Shown here one piece after another: positions 11,656 through 22,392 of a stretch of 64,000 nucleotides of DNA (position 1 is its first letter; every line of letters starts with the position of its first letter). The stretch is from Spinacia oleracea (Eukaryota > Streptophyta > Magnoliopsida > Caryophyllales > Amaranthaceae): positions 1,116,001-1,180,000 of the forward strand of contig NC_079490.1 in NCBI RefSeq assembly GCF_020520425.1. The letters are read 5' to 3'. A program made the translations under genes and the position numbers. The notes below the pieces were generated by a model. The model did not search any database, had not been told where the DNA came from, and was given only the letters and a program-made list of their open reading frames with translations.

Positions 11656-11828
11656 GGTTGCGTTTTATTCACCTGATTTTCACTTATTTTTTCTGAACTT
11701 ATCTGAATTTATCAAAATTTATTTTAGTTATAAATTATACTTGGTCAACCCTTATTTTTTTTTTAACTGAACTTATCTGAACTTATTTTTCCTGAAATAA
11801 GTGAAAATAAGGTGAACAAAACATGGCC
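11656..11828. mobile_element. Tourist (PIF/Harbinger) MITE
   Basis: A 173-bp element with inverted ends GGTTGCGTTTTATTCACC and GGTGAACAAAACATGGCC, flanked by TAA at 11653-11655 and 11829-11831. The 3-bp TAA target is characteristic of PIF/Harbinger. Confidence 0.75.
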
Positions 11829-11831
11829 TAA

Positions 11832-12862
11832 TTCCTACCTTGTTTTCGAAGTTATTGCCGAAAATAAATTAAATCCGCTTTATTTGAATTCACTTCATAA
11901 TATTCCTAGCTAAACAACAATAATTCGTATGATTTTATCTACAAGAAGAAATTTCTTTGACAAGGACATAGTAATTCCTAGTAGCTAGATAAGTCGCCTA
12001 TTCTATCATTATATCTACCCAAAAGCTTTTGTGTAAGACCGCCTAACTGTTAGATCGCCTTTTTTATACTAACTAAACTAGTGTAAAACATAACTAAAAA
12101 TAATAAAATCATAACTAATTGAATAACAAAATAGTTAAGGTATAAAGACAAATAGTTCAATTTATGAGTCAAATTAGTTATTATTTTTGAACAAACTTAT
12201 TATTAACTAAAACTCATAAAATCTTAACTAATTGATCTCATTGCTTAACTAATCAGTTTCATTGTTTAACTAATTGGTTCAGTGCTTAACTAATCAATTT
12301 CATTAGGTGACAACAAAGTGGTCTAACCGTTAGACGGTCTTTCCTAAAAATTGGTAATATCTCTTGGTACGACGTTTCCCTCAAATTTATCTATCGTTCA
12401 AGTATTCAACCATAATTCGAATTAAATTTCTTCATTAGCAAGGACTCTAAATTAATTACCTTGTTTACAACGTTTCACTCCAATATGAGTCGGCTACATG
12501 TCATTGGATCATAATTGGGTCAAAATAACTTGTAAAAGAGGGATTTATAGGGAGCTTTACCAAATTTGTTAGTGGTTATTGTCATACGGATGTTATAGCA
12601 CCTTTTATACAAGGGCGAATTTTAATAGAATACTAGATTTTAGCTTGTGAGATGCACGGATTCTATTAAATTATTTCATTTTAGAATTATTTTTTCATTA
12701 TTTGAGTGTTTGATTTAGATAAAATTGTATTTGCGTGATGTTAGTAATTAATTGATAAGAATGTCTATGTGGCACTCGATTTTTTTAATTCAAAAAAAAT
12801 TAGAAATCTTATTTTTAGGTTAAAGACAAACCCTAAGGGACAAAATCATTTTTTTTGCAAAT
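11832..12862. other. Intergenic, no gene recognised
   Basis: AT-rich sequence. Around 12030-12340 there are several degenerate copies of 'taactaatYgRtttcatt', which look like simple sequence decay. No ORF or RNA gene is seen. Confidence 0.4.
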
Positions 12863-13030
12863 GGCATCGGTTTTTGAAAAATGGCATCCATTTTTCCAAA
12901 ATAGCATCGATTTTTGAAAAATGGCATCCATTTTTCCAAAATAGCATCTGTTTTTAAAAAATGGTATCTGTTCTTTGAAAACTGGCAGCCATTTTTTGAA
13001 AAAAGGCATGTGTTCTTTGAAAAATGGCAC
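12863..13030. repeat. Minisatellite, ~20-21 bp unit
   Basis: About eight units of the form 'atggcatcNRttttt(t)gaaaa' in tandem, alternating 'tttgaaaaatggcatc' with 'ttccaaaatagcatc'. The array yields repetitive short ORFs on both strands that are artefacts of the repeat. Confidence 0.85.
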
Positions 13031-13639
13031 ATGTATTAATGTTTGTCTTATCCCTATTTTGTCGTTTAGTGAGGTGATAAGAATCTTGAAATACATATCA
13101 GATATTAGCCTCTCCGCCCTCAAACTGAATCGCCAACTTAATTTGGGAGATAAGAAATTTGAATAGGTAATTAGTAAACAAGAAGTAATCATAGAAAATC
13201 AAACTAAAACCCAATTCTTTTCTTTTCCTTAAATGGAAAAAGGAAAGATCGTTAAGCAAATCTTACTTACTATACTTCACATGGGAATAGAAGACCAAAC
13301 CAAATGAAGCAAAATGAAAAGTCTTTATTTAATTTCAAACTTTTGTAAACCAACCAATGACCAAATCAACCTTACTTAGCTAGCTTTAAGGTGGAAAATG
13401 AACCAAGTGTCCAAGTCTTTTTATGTTAGAGGACTATAAATAAAAGTCATAAACTTTAAGGTAGGAAAAGTAGCTAGTTTGCATAATTGACAATTTCATC
13501 TAGCTTGTTATTCATACAATTAGGGTAAAAACGTGTTGCCCCGTCATATGTTTTTTTAGGTAAGTCTTAAAATAACATATTGTACTTGAAATAGTAAGTT
13601 AGCACAACCTTTTACCCATATGGATGTAACGAATCGTCA
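13031..13639. other. Intergenic, no gene recognised
   Basis: AT-rich sequence without ORFs of coding character or recognisable transposon ends. Confidence 0.4.
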
Positions 13640-13820
13640 AATTGTAAATAACAACATGGCTGATCTTGTACAGTTTTACGATGTGATCTGTAGAAAAATT
13701 AGGCAATAAAATATGTTTATTTATGCAATTACACGCAAATTTTACCCACTGTGAAATTTTTTGCCGAGAGGGGGATAGAACCACCAAAGTCATAAGGAAA
13801 ATCCGCCATTGGTGATTGAT
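13640..13820. repeat. Dispersed ~185-bp repeat, copy 2
   Basis: Same family as 9123-9305: 'tcttgtacagttttacga', 'aaaaattaggcaataaa' and 'aaaatccgccattgg' occur in the same order and spacing. Confidence 0.55.
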
Positions 13821-14164
13821 TTTGGCATACCTTTACGTGAGCAGAGCACGAGAAAATGTGCTATCACTGCACACCCGCTGTGATACAAACGTTGCGATAC
13901 AAGAAAGTTTCAAGTTAGAGGGTTTTTGAACCTTAGCCCTAACAAAGTTTATTACTTTGCTCACTTAAAAGGCTCCAAATGAGCAAATAATTAACCTTAA
14001 TTGGTTGTACTACGCACAAGGTACGTGCATACACATGTTGGACACTATTTGTTGTAACATATATCGTCGGGTTTTACTAATTGATGAAATTAGTAATATC
14101 GTCAAGCCGATTGGCAATGTTGGTTAAGAATCCACCAACAACAATACTCGTATGAAGTACGTTG

Positions 14165-14318
14165 TATAAGTCGTGGGTCGGGCCTGGGCCGATTTTTTTG
14201 GGAAAAAAGCACGGCACGACAAAGTACAAATAAGATTAGCCACAACAACCCGACACCCGGCACAAAAGCCTACGGGGCCTGTCTTGAACTTTCCAGCCCG
14301 ACCCACGGCCATCTTTAT
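14165..14318. mobile_element. Remnant hAT-like GC-rich MITE
   Basis: Contains 'gggtcgggcctgggcc', 'agcacggcacgac' and ends 'ccacggccatctt', resembling the intact element at 60673-60962 (end CCATCTTTA). The left terminus is not resolved. Confidence 0.4.
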
Positions 14319-15541
14319 GTTCAGGTGTCTCAGACTTCATTCACAAACCGTGCTTACTAATCCTTGGATAAAATCATAAAAAGTCAACGGAAGTCAACTG
14401 TGGTAACTCGACAGCGGTTTATAAGCACAAGTCAACTATGGTAACTCAGCACAAGTCAACAACAGCTATAGCATTCTGAGCAGCAGCCTGATTATCAAAC
14501 TGACAATCATGCTTAATTGTCAGAGTACCTTTGAGCAGCACAAAACAGGTTTCCACTGATATTGTATAATTACTAATTAGACATTTGGACCTAATCAGTA
14601 ACTTGCTAATCTCTCAAACTATATGACCTTCTCTAATAACCGAAAAATAAATTTCAATCAACTGATATAAATAATATCCTACATTCATCTTTCTGACAGC
14701 TACCAGCAGAAGCACCAAACAAATTTCACTATCAGACATCAAATTAACCCACTAAGTCACTAACAGCAAACTGTACCACTAAATTTATCTTTATAACAGC
14801 AAGATGGTTGATAGACCATAATCCAGATTCCTAAAATTCAGATCTTAAGCTACAAATTAGAAAGAATTTTCAACATAATTCCGCCCCTGATTTACAGGGA
14901 GATAAGAAACATAGTTCAAAAGCTATGAGAAACACGTGCATATAGAATTCGTCTATTTCAGTGCAATGTTGGTGAATACCAAAGATTTCAACTACAGCCT
15001 CTGAAGCAGCAGCTCGCAGAGATAATACAATAACCAATGCATTAACGGGATAATAAACAACAAATTATACAGAAAGGTGAGTGAAAAATTAGGATATTTG
15101 GGGGGAAATTTTAGTTATCTGTATCCTCCCTCCTATGTCCTCAGTTCCTCACACCACCACTACATTTCTTTTACCTTCACTCACCATTGTTCTTATTAGT
15201 TCGTCTCCCTATTACTTCATTAAAGCAGGCAGCATTATCAACAATCCAAACACACCCTAATTCAAACAGTGTAAAGGTTATGAGGTGTCTAGAGACACGA
15301 ACATATATTATCAGGCAGTGTTATGAAAGTTCTTTATAGGCCCTCGCCCCCAACAAAAAAACAACCTTGTGTGAATATCTGTTCATACAAGTGGTCAGAA
15401 AAGTGCACATTACATTGTGCCAAGGTAATGAGGATAGAACCTATTGAATCATTCTTCATCTATGTAATTAATTCATTGGTGTTTCTTTTCTTTTTATGAT
15501 TTCCTCTTTTTTATGTACAAATCTAATATCTACCACCAACA
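14319..15541. other. NOG1 downstream region, no gene recognised
   Basis: Moderately complex sequence downstream of NOG1 with no long ORF and no clear transposon. It could include unannotated transcribed DNA, but nothing in it supports a specific call. Confidence 0.35.
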
Positions 15542-16026
15542 TACCTAACAAGATAGAATGAAAGCTAAAATGTTCTTCATAGTATTTCTATCCTCAACAA
15601 ACGATCATGTCAAACCCCTTGTCACTATAATGCAAATGAGGCAAGAACCAATGCAATGTAATTGACTTCTTATTTAATTAGATGGTAGTTGATAGTGAGG
15701 TATTTTTTTAATATTGATAGTGGAAAATGTGTCAACTTTTTGAGGAGATAATGGAAAATGACTCACTTTTTAATATATATTTTTAGGGAGTAGATATATA
15801 GGTGGGTCCATGGGTAAGTATAATATTAATAAAAATATACCATTTATAGAAACGGTGCAAGTAATCCGGGACGGCATTATAAGGAAGGCGGTGCAAGTAT
15901 TCCGGGACGGAGGGAGTACCTAACAAGATAGAATGAAAGCTAAAATATTCGTCATAGTATTTCTATTCTCAACAAACAATCATGTCAAACCCCTTGTCAC
16001 TATAATGCAAATGAGGCAAGAACCAA
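15542..16026. repeat. 110-bp direct duplication bracketing a half Stowaway MITE
   Basis: Copies at 15542-15651 and 15917-16026 ('acctaacaagatagaatgaa' to 'gaggcaagaaccaa') differ at only a few bases. Between them (15652-15916) lies a MITE of the 34907-35233 family that keeps its right end (GACGGAGGGAG-TA) but lacks its left end. The flank duplicated is far longer than a transposon TSD. Confidence 0.8.
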
Positions 16027-16663
16027 AGAAATGAACTATATACTACTGCAGTACTGCCTCATAAACTGTGTATATGAGTTACTAGAATGGACTCGATATG
16101 AGGAACTAGCCACAGGAGCAAGTGCTAGAAGCCTAGATAAATCCAAAGAAGTTTGATTACCAATACTGGACCTCAACCCTTATGACACGGATAGTATATC
16201 CAATTTTGTAATCTACTATCAGTGTATATCAATCAAAGCCTCAAAGGGAACTGAAATTGGGAATACAAGAGTGATTGATTACAGTCATTACTCAATAGAC
16301 CAAGAAATCTGCTCCAATTTTAACATTTTAAGCTTCTACAACCTCATCAAGCCAAAATACAAGCTAAATAGTACCAATCATTTTGTTACCTACCTCGTAA
16401 TTAAACAAAAACAAAATCGTCAATGCATCACCTTTGGCAAGTTTCCGTACTTCTGTATTTTTTTGTAAAATAAAATACTTATTCCAAGTTTCACAATAGT
16501 TAACTTTGATCGGAGAAGGTAGATGAGGTCCCAAATGGTGATTTTTGGCAAAATTGAGAACCCAATTATAATTCATGTTGTAATTCATGTAGTAATCAAA
16601 CGAAAATAATCCGAACAAATAACAGAAATACAAGTAAAAAAAACAAAAAGTACCAGATATGGC

Positions 16664-18697
16664 TTAACGGCGATCAGTTTTTCCAATTCCTCGCTTCCCA
16701 GAGTAAAGATGTTTAGGTTTGAGATTAGGAATAACTCTATCGCCTTCTCCCTTGTGTGCATTCTTGTTCCTTTTCTTGGAAGATTTCTTGGCAAGATTAA
16801 TAGCTTTAACCTTCTGGATTGAGTCCTTAAATCCTTCTCCTGGAACAACTTCACCTGGTGGCCTTGACAACGATCTAGACCTGGGACGAGACAAAGCACG
16901 CAACTTCTTGTTGTTGGGTTGCTCAACATCCATATCCATGACATCACCTTCTCCTCCAACTTCAGGTGACCTCTGTCTTTTCTGACCCCTTGACTTGCTA
17001 CGAGCTCTCAATATAGCTGCAGAAGGATCGATCCCGATTTTCGTTAACTGCCTACCCATTCTCTCAGTCGTAAACTTCCTATCCTTATCAAACTTCCTCG
17101 GCACAACAGCTCTGCTACCAGCAGTGCTCTTCTTCAACCTGTGTTCTTGTATAAGGATGCTTTTCTTTCTCCTAATTTCTGCAAGTGCCTCTTTCTCTTC
17201 CACTGTTAATTCCTCACCATCCATCTCAAAGTCTTCCTCCGCCTCGTCAGCAAGACGAAGGCCTTCTTCTCTCTCCAACTCTTCAAGCCTATGCAGAATA
17301 TCAGGATCAACAAAGTCATAAACATTGTGCCCATCAAGAAATTCTGGCATAATGTCCTCTTTCCATTCATCGTTTGCCAATATATAATGCTTCTTCAAGC
17401 TAGCAGAGTATACACCAGCACCACCATTCTCATCCTCCAACTGCCTTTCAGTTATTCTATGTTCTTTCTCTGCCTTTTCCGCTGCTTCCTTCGCCTTGGC
17501 TTCTAGGACACCTTGAGGTATGCAAGCTGGTCTTTCCTTCTGGTCTCGGGGCTTTGGCATCGCTACATGAAAACGGTTCAAACAGTCATTTATCTTCTTA
17601 GACTTCATCTTCAACTCAACCCTCTGATCTAACAATCTATCACAAGCTGCATTCTTCACTGCCATAACCCCTTCTTCCGTAAGAGTACTCATGGTTAGAA
17701 GAACTCCCTCCTCTTCATTAGTTGCCTCACCTCCTTGACCAATCACTGTTTTCAGAGCTTCCGCTTTCATGTCCATTACAAGCTTCTTGTCTTCCTCGGG
17801 AATATTATCAAATGCCAGCAAATCTGTCTTATTACACACTATGATCAATGGCTTATTCATGAAAAGAGATTTGATACTGTGAAAGAGAGCAGCTTGTTGG
17901 GCAATGGTATATCCACATGATCCAGAGATGTCTAAAAAGAAGAGGATTGCAGCTCGAAGATGTGCAAGAGCAGTGATACTGCACATCTCAATAATATTCC
18001 TATCTTCAAATGGTCGGTCCAGAATCCCAGGGGTATCTATCACTTGATACCTCAAATACTTGTAATCTGTATGACCCACAAAGAGAGACTTTGTTGTAAA
18101 TGCATAAGGCTGCACATCTACATCAGCCCTAGTAATCTTGTTCATAAACGAACTCTTACCCACATTGGGGTAACCACAAATTAAAATTGTTCTTGTGTTT
18201 GGGTCAATGGAAGGCAACCTTGCCATATGCTGCCTAACTTGCTCAAGATAAGCCAAACTAGGACTGATTCGCTTCAATACTGTGCACATTCGACCAAGAG
18301 CAGCAACTTTAAGACACTTACATCTGTAGAGTGAATCACCATACTTCAACAGCTTAACATAATCCTTCGAGATTTTTGAAATCAAGTTTCTAGCAGTATT
18401 CACTTGTCCAAGCGCAAGCTTGTAGTGATCCTTGTTGTAAAGAACATGGAGGAGATCTCCATAAAAAGGGTGGATATCATCGAGCCTAGGGAACTCATCA
18501 ATAATGGCAGAAAGTTTTTCATGAAAATTCTGTTGCGTGTATTTGACTTTCCTCATGTAAAACTGTCTAAGACGAGAAATTGCATAACCTTTGTGGACAA
18601 CTGTTGGGGTTTGTCGTTGTGTTCGAGATAGAACAATGTCTATCATTTCTTTCCCATTGGGAACAACCGTAATTTTCTTGAGGTTATACTGCACCAT
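16664..18697 (-). CDS. NOG1: Nucleolar GTP-binding protein 1 (60S ribosome biogenesis)
   Basis: An uninterrupted 677-aa ORF, the usual length for plant NOG1, starting MVQYNLKKITVVP. NOG1 is an Obg-related nucleolar GTPase that joins pre-60S particles and is needed for large-subunit maturation. The N-terminal ~165 residues form the NOG1 helical domain. GTPase motifs follow: G1 GYPNVGKSS (about residue 175), G3 DTPGILD and G4 NKTD. The C-terminal part is acidic (EELEREEGLRLADEAEEDFE) and then strongly basic, ending in a KR-rich nucleolar-type tail. The single-exon CDS is preceded by an acceptor-like CTTCTTCTTCAG 21 bp upstream of the ATG, suggesting a 5'UTR intron (18719-20012). All key GTPase residues are present; nothing suggests a pseudogene. 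Confidence 0.97.
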   Translation of the reverse strand: MVQYNLKKITVVPNGKEMIDIVLSRTQRQTPTVVHKGYAISRLRQFYMRKVKYTQQNFHEKLSAIIDEFPRLDDIHPFYGDLLHVLYNKDHYKLALGQVNTARNLISKISKDYVKLLKYGDSLYRCKCLKVAALGRMCTVLKRISPSLAYLEQVRQHMARLPSIDPNTRTILICGYPNVGKSSFMNKITRADVDVQPYAFTTKSLFVGHTDYKYLRYQVIDTPGILDRPFEDRNIIEMCSITALAHLRAAILFFLDISGSCGYTIAQQAALFHSIKSLFMNKPLIIVCNKTDLLAFDNIPEEDKKLVMDMKAEALKTVIGQGGEATNEEEGVLLTMSTLTEEGVMAVKNAACDRLLDQRVELKMKSKKINDCLNRFHVAMPKPRDQKERPACIPQGVLEAKAKEAAEKAEKEHRITERQLEDENGGAGVYSASLKKHYILANDEWKEDIMPEFLDGHNVYDFVDPDILHRLEELEREEGLRLADEAEEDFEMDGEELTVEEKEALAEIRRKKSILIQEHRLKKSTAGSRAVVPRKFDKDRKFTTERMGRQLTKIGIDPSAAILRARSKSRGQKRQRSPEVGGEGDVMDMDVEQPNNKKLRALSRPRSRSLSRPPGEVVPGEGFKDSIQKVKAINLAKKSSKKRNKNAHKGEGDRVIPNLKPKHLYSGKRGIGKTDRR

Positions 18698-18718
18698 TGT
18701 TACAGGTTATTGATCAAC

Positions 18719-20012
18719 CTGAAGAAGAAGAAAGATAAACACAATCAAATGTTGAAAACTTTTAAAAGAAAGAAGTTCTCTATAGAAAAGGATAATAAAC
18801 AGAGCGTAAGAACGAAAATTCAAATAATGGATTTCACTTGGGGTAGCACAACAAGGTTCACATAAAAAATATTCTTACCCTCCACACTACTATTGACCAC
18901 TGTTACCTGATTCGCAAGTATGAGATTGGATAAGGGTACACAATTCGCTACATAATTTGCTACATTAGACCAATTTGCTACATTAGACCATTTTCATGTT
19001 ATAATTCGTTTATTTGGTTCGCGATTCGTGCGGTGATTAGAGAATTAGGTAACGCTGCTAATGACAAATAAAGGACACTGGAATGCAATTAAGTAAACCA
19101 TGGAAACAATAACAAGGCCACGGCAAGATGATAATGGATTTGTACAAAGAAAAACCTTACTTGAGCAAAATATCTACTATCAAACTCTAGCAAACACAAA
19201 TTTCACATTGAGGAAAACTCAGATTAGAGCTTTAATACGCAAATTATTAGTTTTATAGCTCAGATTTCTACTATCAAACTCTAGCAAACACAAACTTCGC
19301 ATTGAGAAAAACTCAGATTAGAGCTTTAATACGCAAATTATTAGTTTTATAGCTCAGATTTCTACTATCAAACTCTAGCAAACACAAACTTCACATTGAG
19401 AAAAACTCAGATTAGAGCTTTAACACGCAAATTATTAGTTTTATAGCTCAGATTTCTACCATCAAACTCTAGCAAACACAAACTTCACATTGAGAAAAAC
19501 TCAAATTAGAGCTTTAATATGCAAATTATTAGTTTTATAGCTCGGATTTCTACTATCAAACTCTAGCAAACACAAACTTCGCATTGAGAAAAACTCAGAT
19601 TAGAGCTTTATCGCAAACTATTAATTTATAGCTCAGATTATACTACTAGACCTGACAATTAGAATGTTATACTGATTGAAACCCCTCAACCGGAACACGG
19701 CCAATTTAAAACCCATTTCAATACACAGATCATAAATCACTGAGCTAAACCAACATTGGAAATGATAACATGATTTTCAAATACAATAACAAAGTGGGAA
19801 TAGACTAAATCGACATGAAAACAACACCAAAAGAAAGCCACCAACAATATTTCATCATTTTCCAACATTATATCAGGAAAAATCCACCGTCCCCAAATCA
19901 AAATAAAAACTTATTGGATTTATAAATACAGATAAAATCGACAGAAAGATTCAACAAAAAAATCGATACAAAACAGAAAATTGAAGGAAGTAGAAAGGAA
20001 AAGAAGCCATAC
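18719..20012 (-). other. Probable 5'UTR intron of NOG1
   Basis: On the minus strand a donor 'ACATTG|GTATGGC' ends a leader exon at 20013, and a strong polypyrimidine acceptor 'CTTCTTCTTCAG' sits at 18719-18720, just before the NOG1 ATG. Plant housekeeping genes often carry such leader introns. Transcript data would settle it. The leader exon (20013 to about 20165) contains no ATG in the frame I examined. Confidence 0.55.
19174..19640. repeat. 94-bp minisatellite, five copies
   Basis: Units start at 19174, 19268, 19362, 19456 and 19550, each exactly 94 bp apart, beginning 'ctactatcaaactctagc'. The last unit has small deletions. Copies differ by a few substitutions. The array lies inside the inferred NOG1 5'UTR intron. 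Confidence 0.95.
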
Positions 20013-20170
20013 CAATGTTATCGAAACCGAGAATAGCAGCGGCGGAGAAGGAGCGGTGGTTGACAGAGGCGCCGAAGAGTAGAAGATGATGGTTCTGTTT
20101 GAGGAGAGGAGTTAGGGTTTTAAGTTGAGAAGGAGTTTTGTTGTTTCCTAATTCTCCAAAATTCAATTAA

Positions 20171-21023
20171 AACAACCTTACTCCTAATTAAGTAATTAGG
20201 GGTCTAATAATCTTAATTAAGTAATTAGGGGTCTAAAAAAAGTTGTACAAAAATCGATCGGGAACGGAAAAATGATTCAGATCAGCCTTAGACCGGACTG
20301 GTTACCTAATCGGAGACCTCGGATCGGACTGATTAGCTAACAGGAGGCAATTGATTTGGTCTCCTGGTCGAGAAAAAAATATTTTCCGATTTTTCGGTCC
20401 GATCTTGTCCAAAACCTTTAAGAACAATTTTTGGATGAGACTTGTTTTCCCTTACAAAATTGTTCCTTTGTAAATGGTTGTATTATACTAAACTGAGCAC
20501 TTTCTTAAACTGGTCGTATTTTACTAAATTGTGCACTTTTATTTTTGAAATGATTCTATATTTTAATACTTCTTCCGTTTCATAAATATCGCATCATGGT
20601 TGACTTTTACTCCTCTAACACATTACTTTGACTCTTAATATCTCAAATTATGTGTAAGTAAAAAATATTAAAAAAAAAATTGCAATTTAGAAAATACTGA
20701 GTATATAGCGTACGAGTCTAACATGACCCCGCATGACTACAATTTTGTCTCTAATCACCATTTTGAGACGGATTTGGTCTATTTAGAGACGGAACTCCTC
20801 GCCTCTATAAAATGATTATTTTGTAGTGTCATGAGTTAATTCGGCCAGTTCGTGTTACCGTGTTAGATCCTTCATAAGTTACCCACCTTTAATGATTGAA
20901 TCTTGTCCATATAAAATTTTAATAGCTCTATATGCACTATTAGAGACAAATAACAATTAGTTATTGTGATGGTCGATAGCTCAAATGAGAAAACTCCCTG
21001 GTCAAAGGCTTCTACTTTGATTC
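20171..21023. other. Upstream of NOG1; MITE and CACTA remnants
   Basis: From about 20566 there is a Stowaway-like left end (TACTTCTTCCGTTTCATAAATATCG). Its interior is related to the element at 46229-46495, but no matching right end is seen. At about 20829 a CACTA-type right terminus 'TTTTGTAGTG' occurs without a partner. The NOG1 promoter should lie in the first few hundred bases, but no TATA box stands out. Confidence 0.4.
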
Positions 21024-21028
21024 ATTAA

Positions 21029-21832
21029 TGTTGTGATTAAAGCGAAAATTAGAACAAACTTATCTGATTCGATGAACTGAACGAAGAACAATTGTTGCGT
21101 CGTGGACACCCACTGTCCTAAAAGACGATTCCGCGCTACCTCCCGGTGCAGTAGAACAGAATGCGGTCGCCCTCCAGGATTAGCGCAACTCCGACGTTGT
21201 GTGCACTCACAAAGCCGGATGGAGTCAGAACGTATGCCCAAAACCGAGAGCAATTTTGTGTGAGAGTAAGAATGTGTTTTCGTATTTTGTGTGTATGATT
21301 TTCTGTGTGAAGGGAACTGAAACTCTGATTTAAATAATTAGAAGGAAAGCATTGCAACAGACAAAAACGGCTGAGGGAATGAATGTTGCAACAGCCAAAA
21401 ACGGTCAGAGACATTGAATGTAGTAACGGACGTAATTAATGGTAATTAATCCAACGGTTACGTAATCAATACAGATTCCCGTAACAATGACTTAAGCAAA
21501 ACGGTCCAGTTACCAAAAAGAATAGGGTTGACCCACAAAACCCACCCCACGCCCGCGAACCGCATTCCCAAGTCCCAAGTCCCAAGTCCCAAGTACCAAG
21601 GCCCAAGGCCCAAGGCCCACGGCCCACGGCCCGCGGCCCGCGGCCCGGCCCGGCGCGCGCGCGCGTGTGTGTGATGTGTCCACCCATACCATTCTCACAC
21701 TTTCTTAAACAAGAGTTACACTCATTCCCCAATTAATAAACAAGAGGAATATGAAGAGTTTTTCCAATGTGGGACTCTTGAATTTTCACTCACCCTTTTT
21801 TCCTTTGTGTTTCCCAATGAGAATTTCCAACA
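21029..21832 (-). repeat. Copia 3' LTR (left on the plus strand)
   Basis: An 804-bp LTR, TGTTGGAAATTC... on the minus strand, ending ...ATCACAACA. It contains a heptamer array (CCCAAGT) followed by a GGCCC/CG-rich run and (CG)n(TG)n at about 21545-21672. This array is about 48 bp longer than in the partner LTR. Short ORFs here are not genes. Confidence 0.95.
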
Positions 21833-22392
21833 ATCCCCCACAGGTTCGAATATGCGGAAAAGAAAGAAAAGAAAGGAGAAGGATATTGGTTTTGGGCAAA
21901 CAAAACAATTGAATAGGTGTCAATGTCTTTCGACTTGAATTAACACTTAGTGACATTTAAGCTATGATCTCTTTCCTACCAAGTGACTTTCGTATTGAAC
22001 TTGATAGGGAGATAGAAACTCGTCACTTAAAGCACGCAACTGAATATGTATGACATTCTGACTCCGCGAATAAAGTGACGCCTTATACTGGCCATACGAC
22101 CGACCTGGATATGCTCATAGGTGCTCTAGAGAATAGCCCACATCGCAATTCTCATAGGAAGCGGCCACACTTCCACACCTACGTAGGTGAATCCCATCAA
22201 GTGTGAGCTACATTCACACCACCAAACATATGGTATGGGTTCATTAAGAGCCGTATGCTCAACCTCTTTCCTATTGTAGCAAGCACATTATAACATCTAG
22301 GGGATGGACAAAAAATAAAATTTTGTGCTTCCGAATTATAACAATAATGTCGTCCTTTGAACTCTGTGAGTAGGAGTTCATTATTTTACAAT

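Noticed and set aside
16719-18631. Plus-strand ORFs over NOG1
   Set aside because: Antisense shadows of the conserved NOG1 coding frame.
19174-19640. CRISPR-like regular repeats
   Set aside because: The 94-bp units are contiguous with no unique spacers, in a plant genome: a minisatellite.
19951-20166. 71-codon ORF resembling a mitochondrial presequence upstream of NOG1
   Set aside because: It begins with TTG rather than ATG, and the segment looks like a NOG1 leader exon ending at a GT donor; no independent gene evidence.
21136-21414. 92-codon ORF repeated at 29192-29470
   Set aside because: Lies wholly within the copia LTR and is present twice because the LTRs are repeats.
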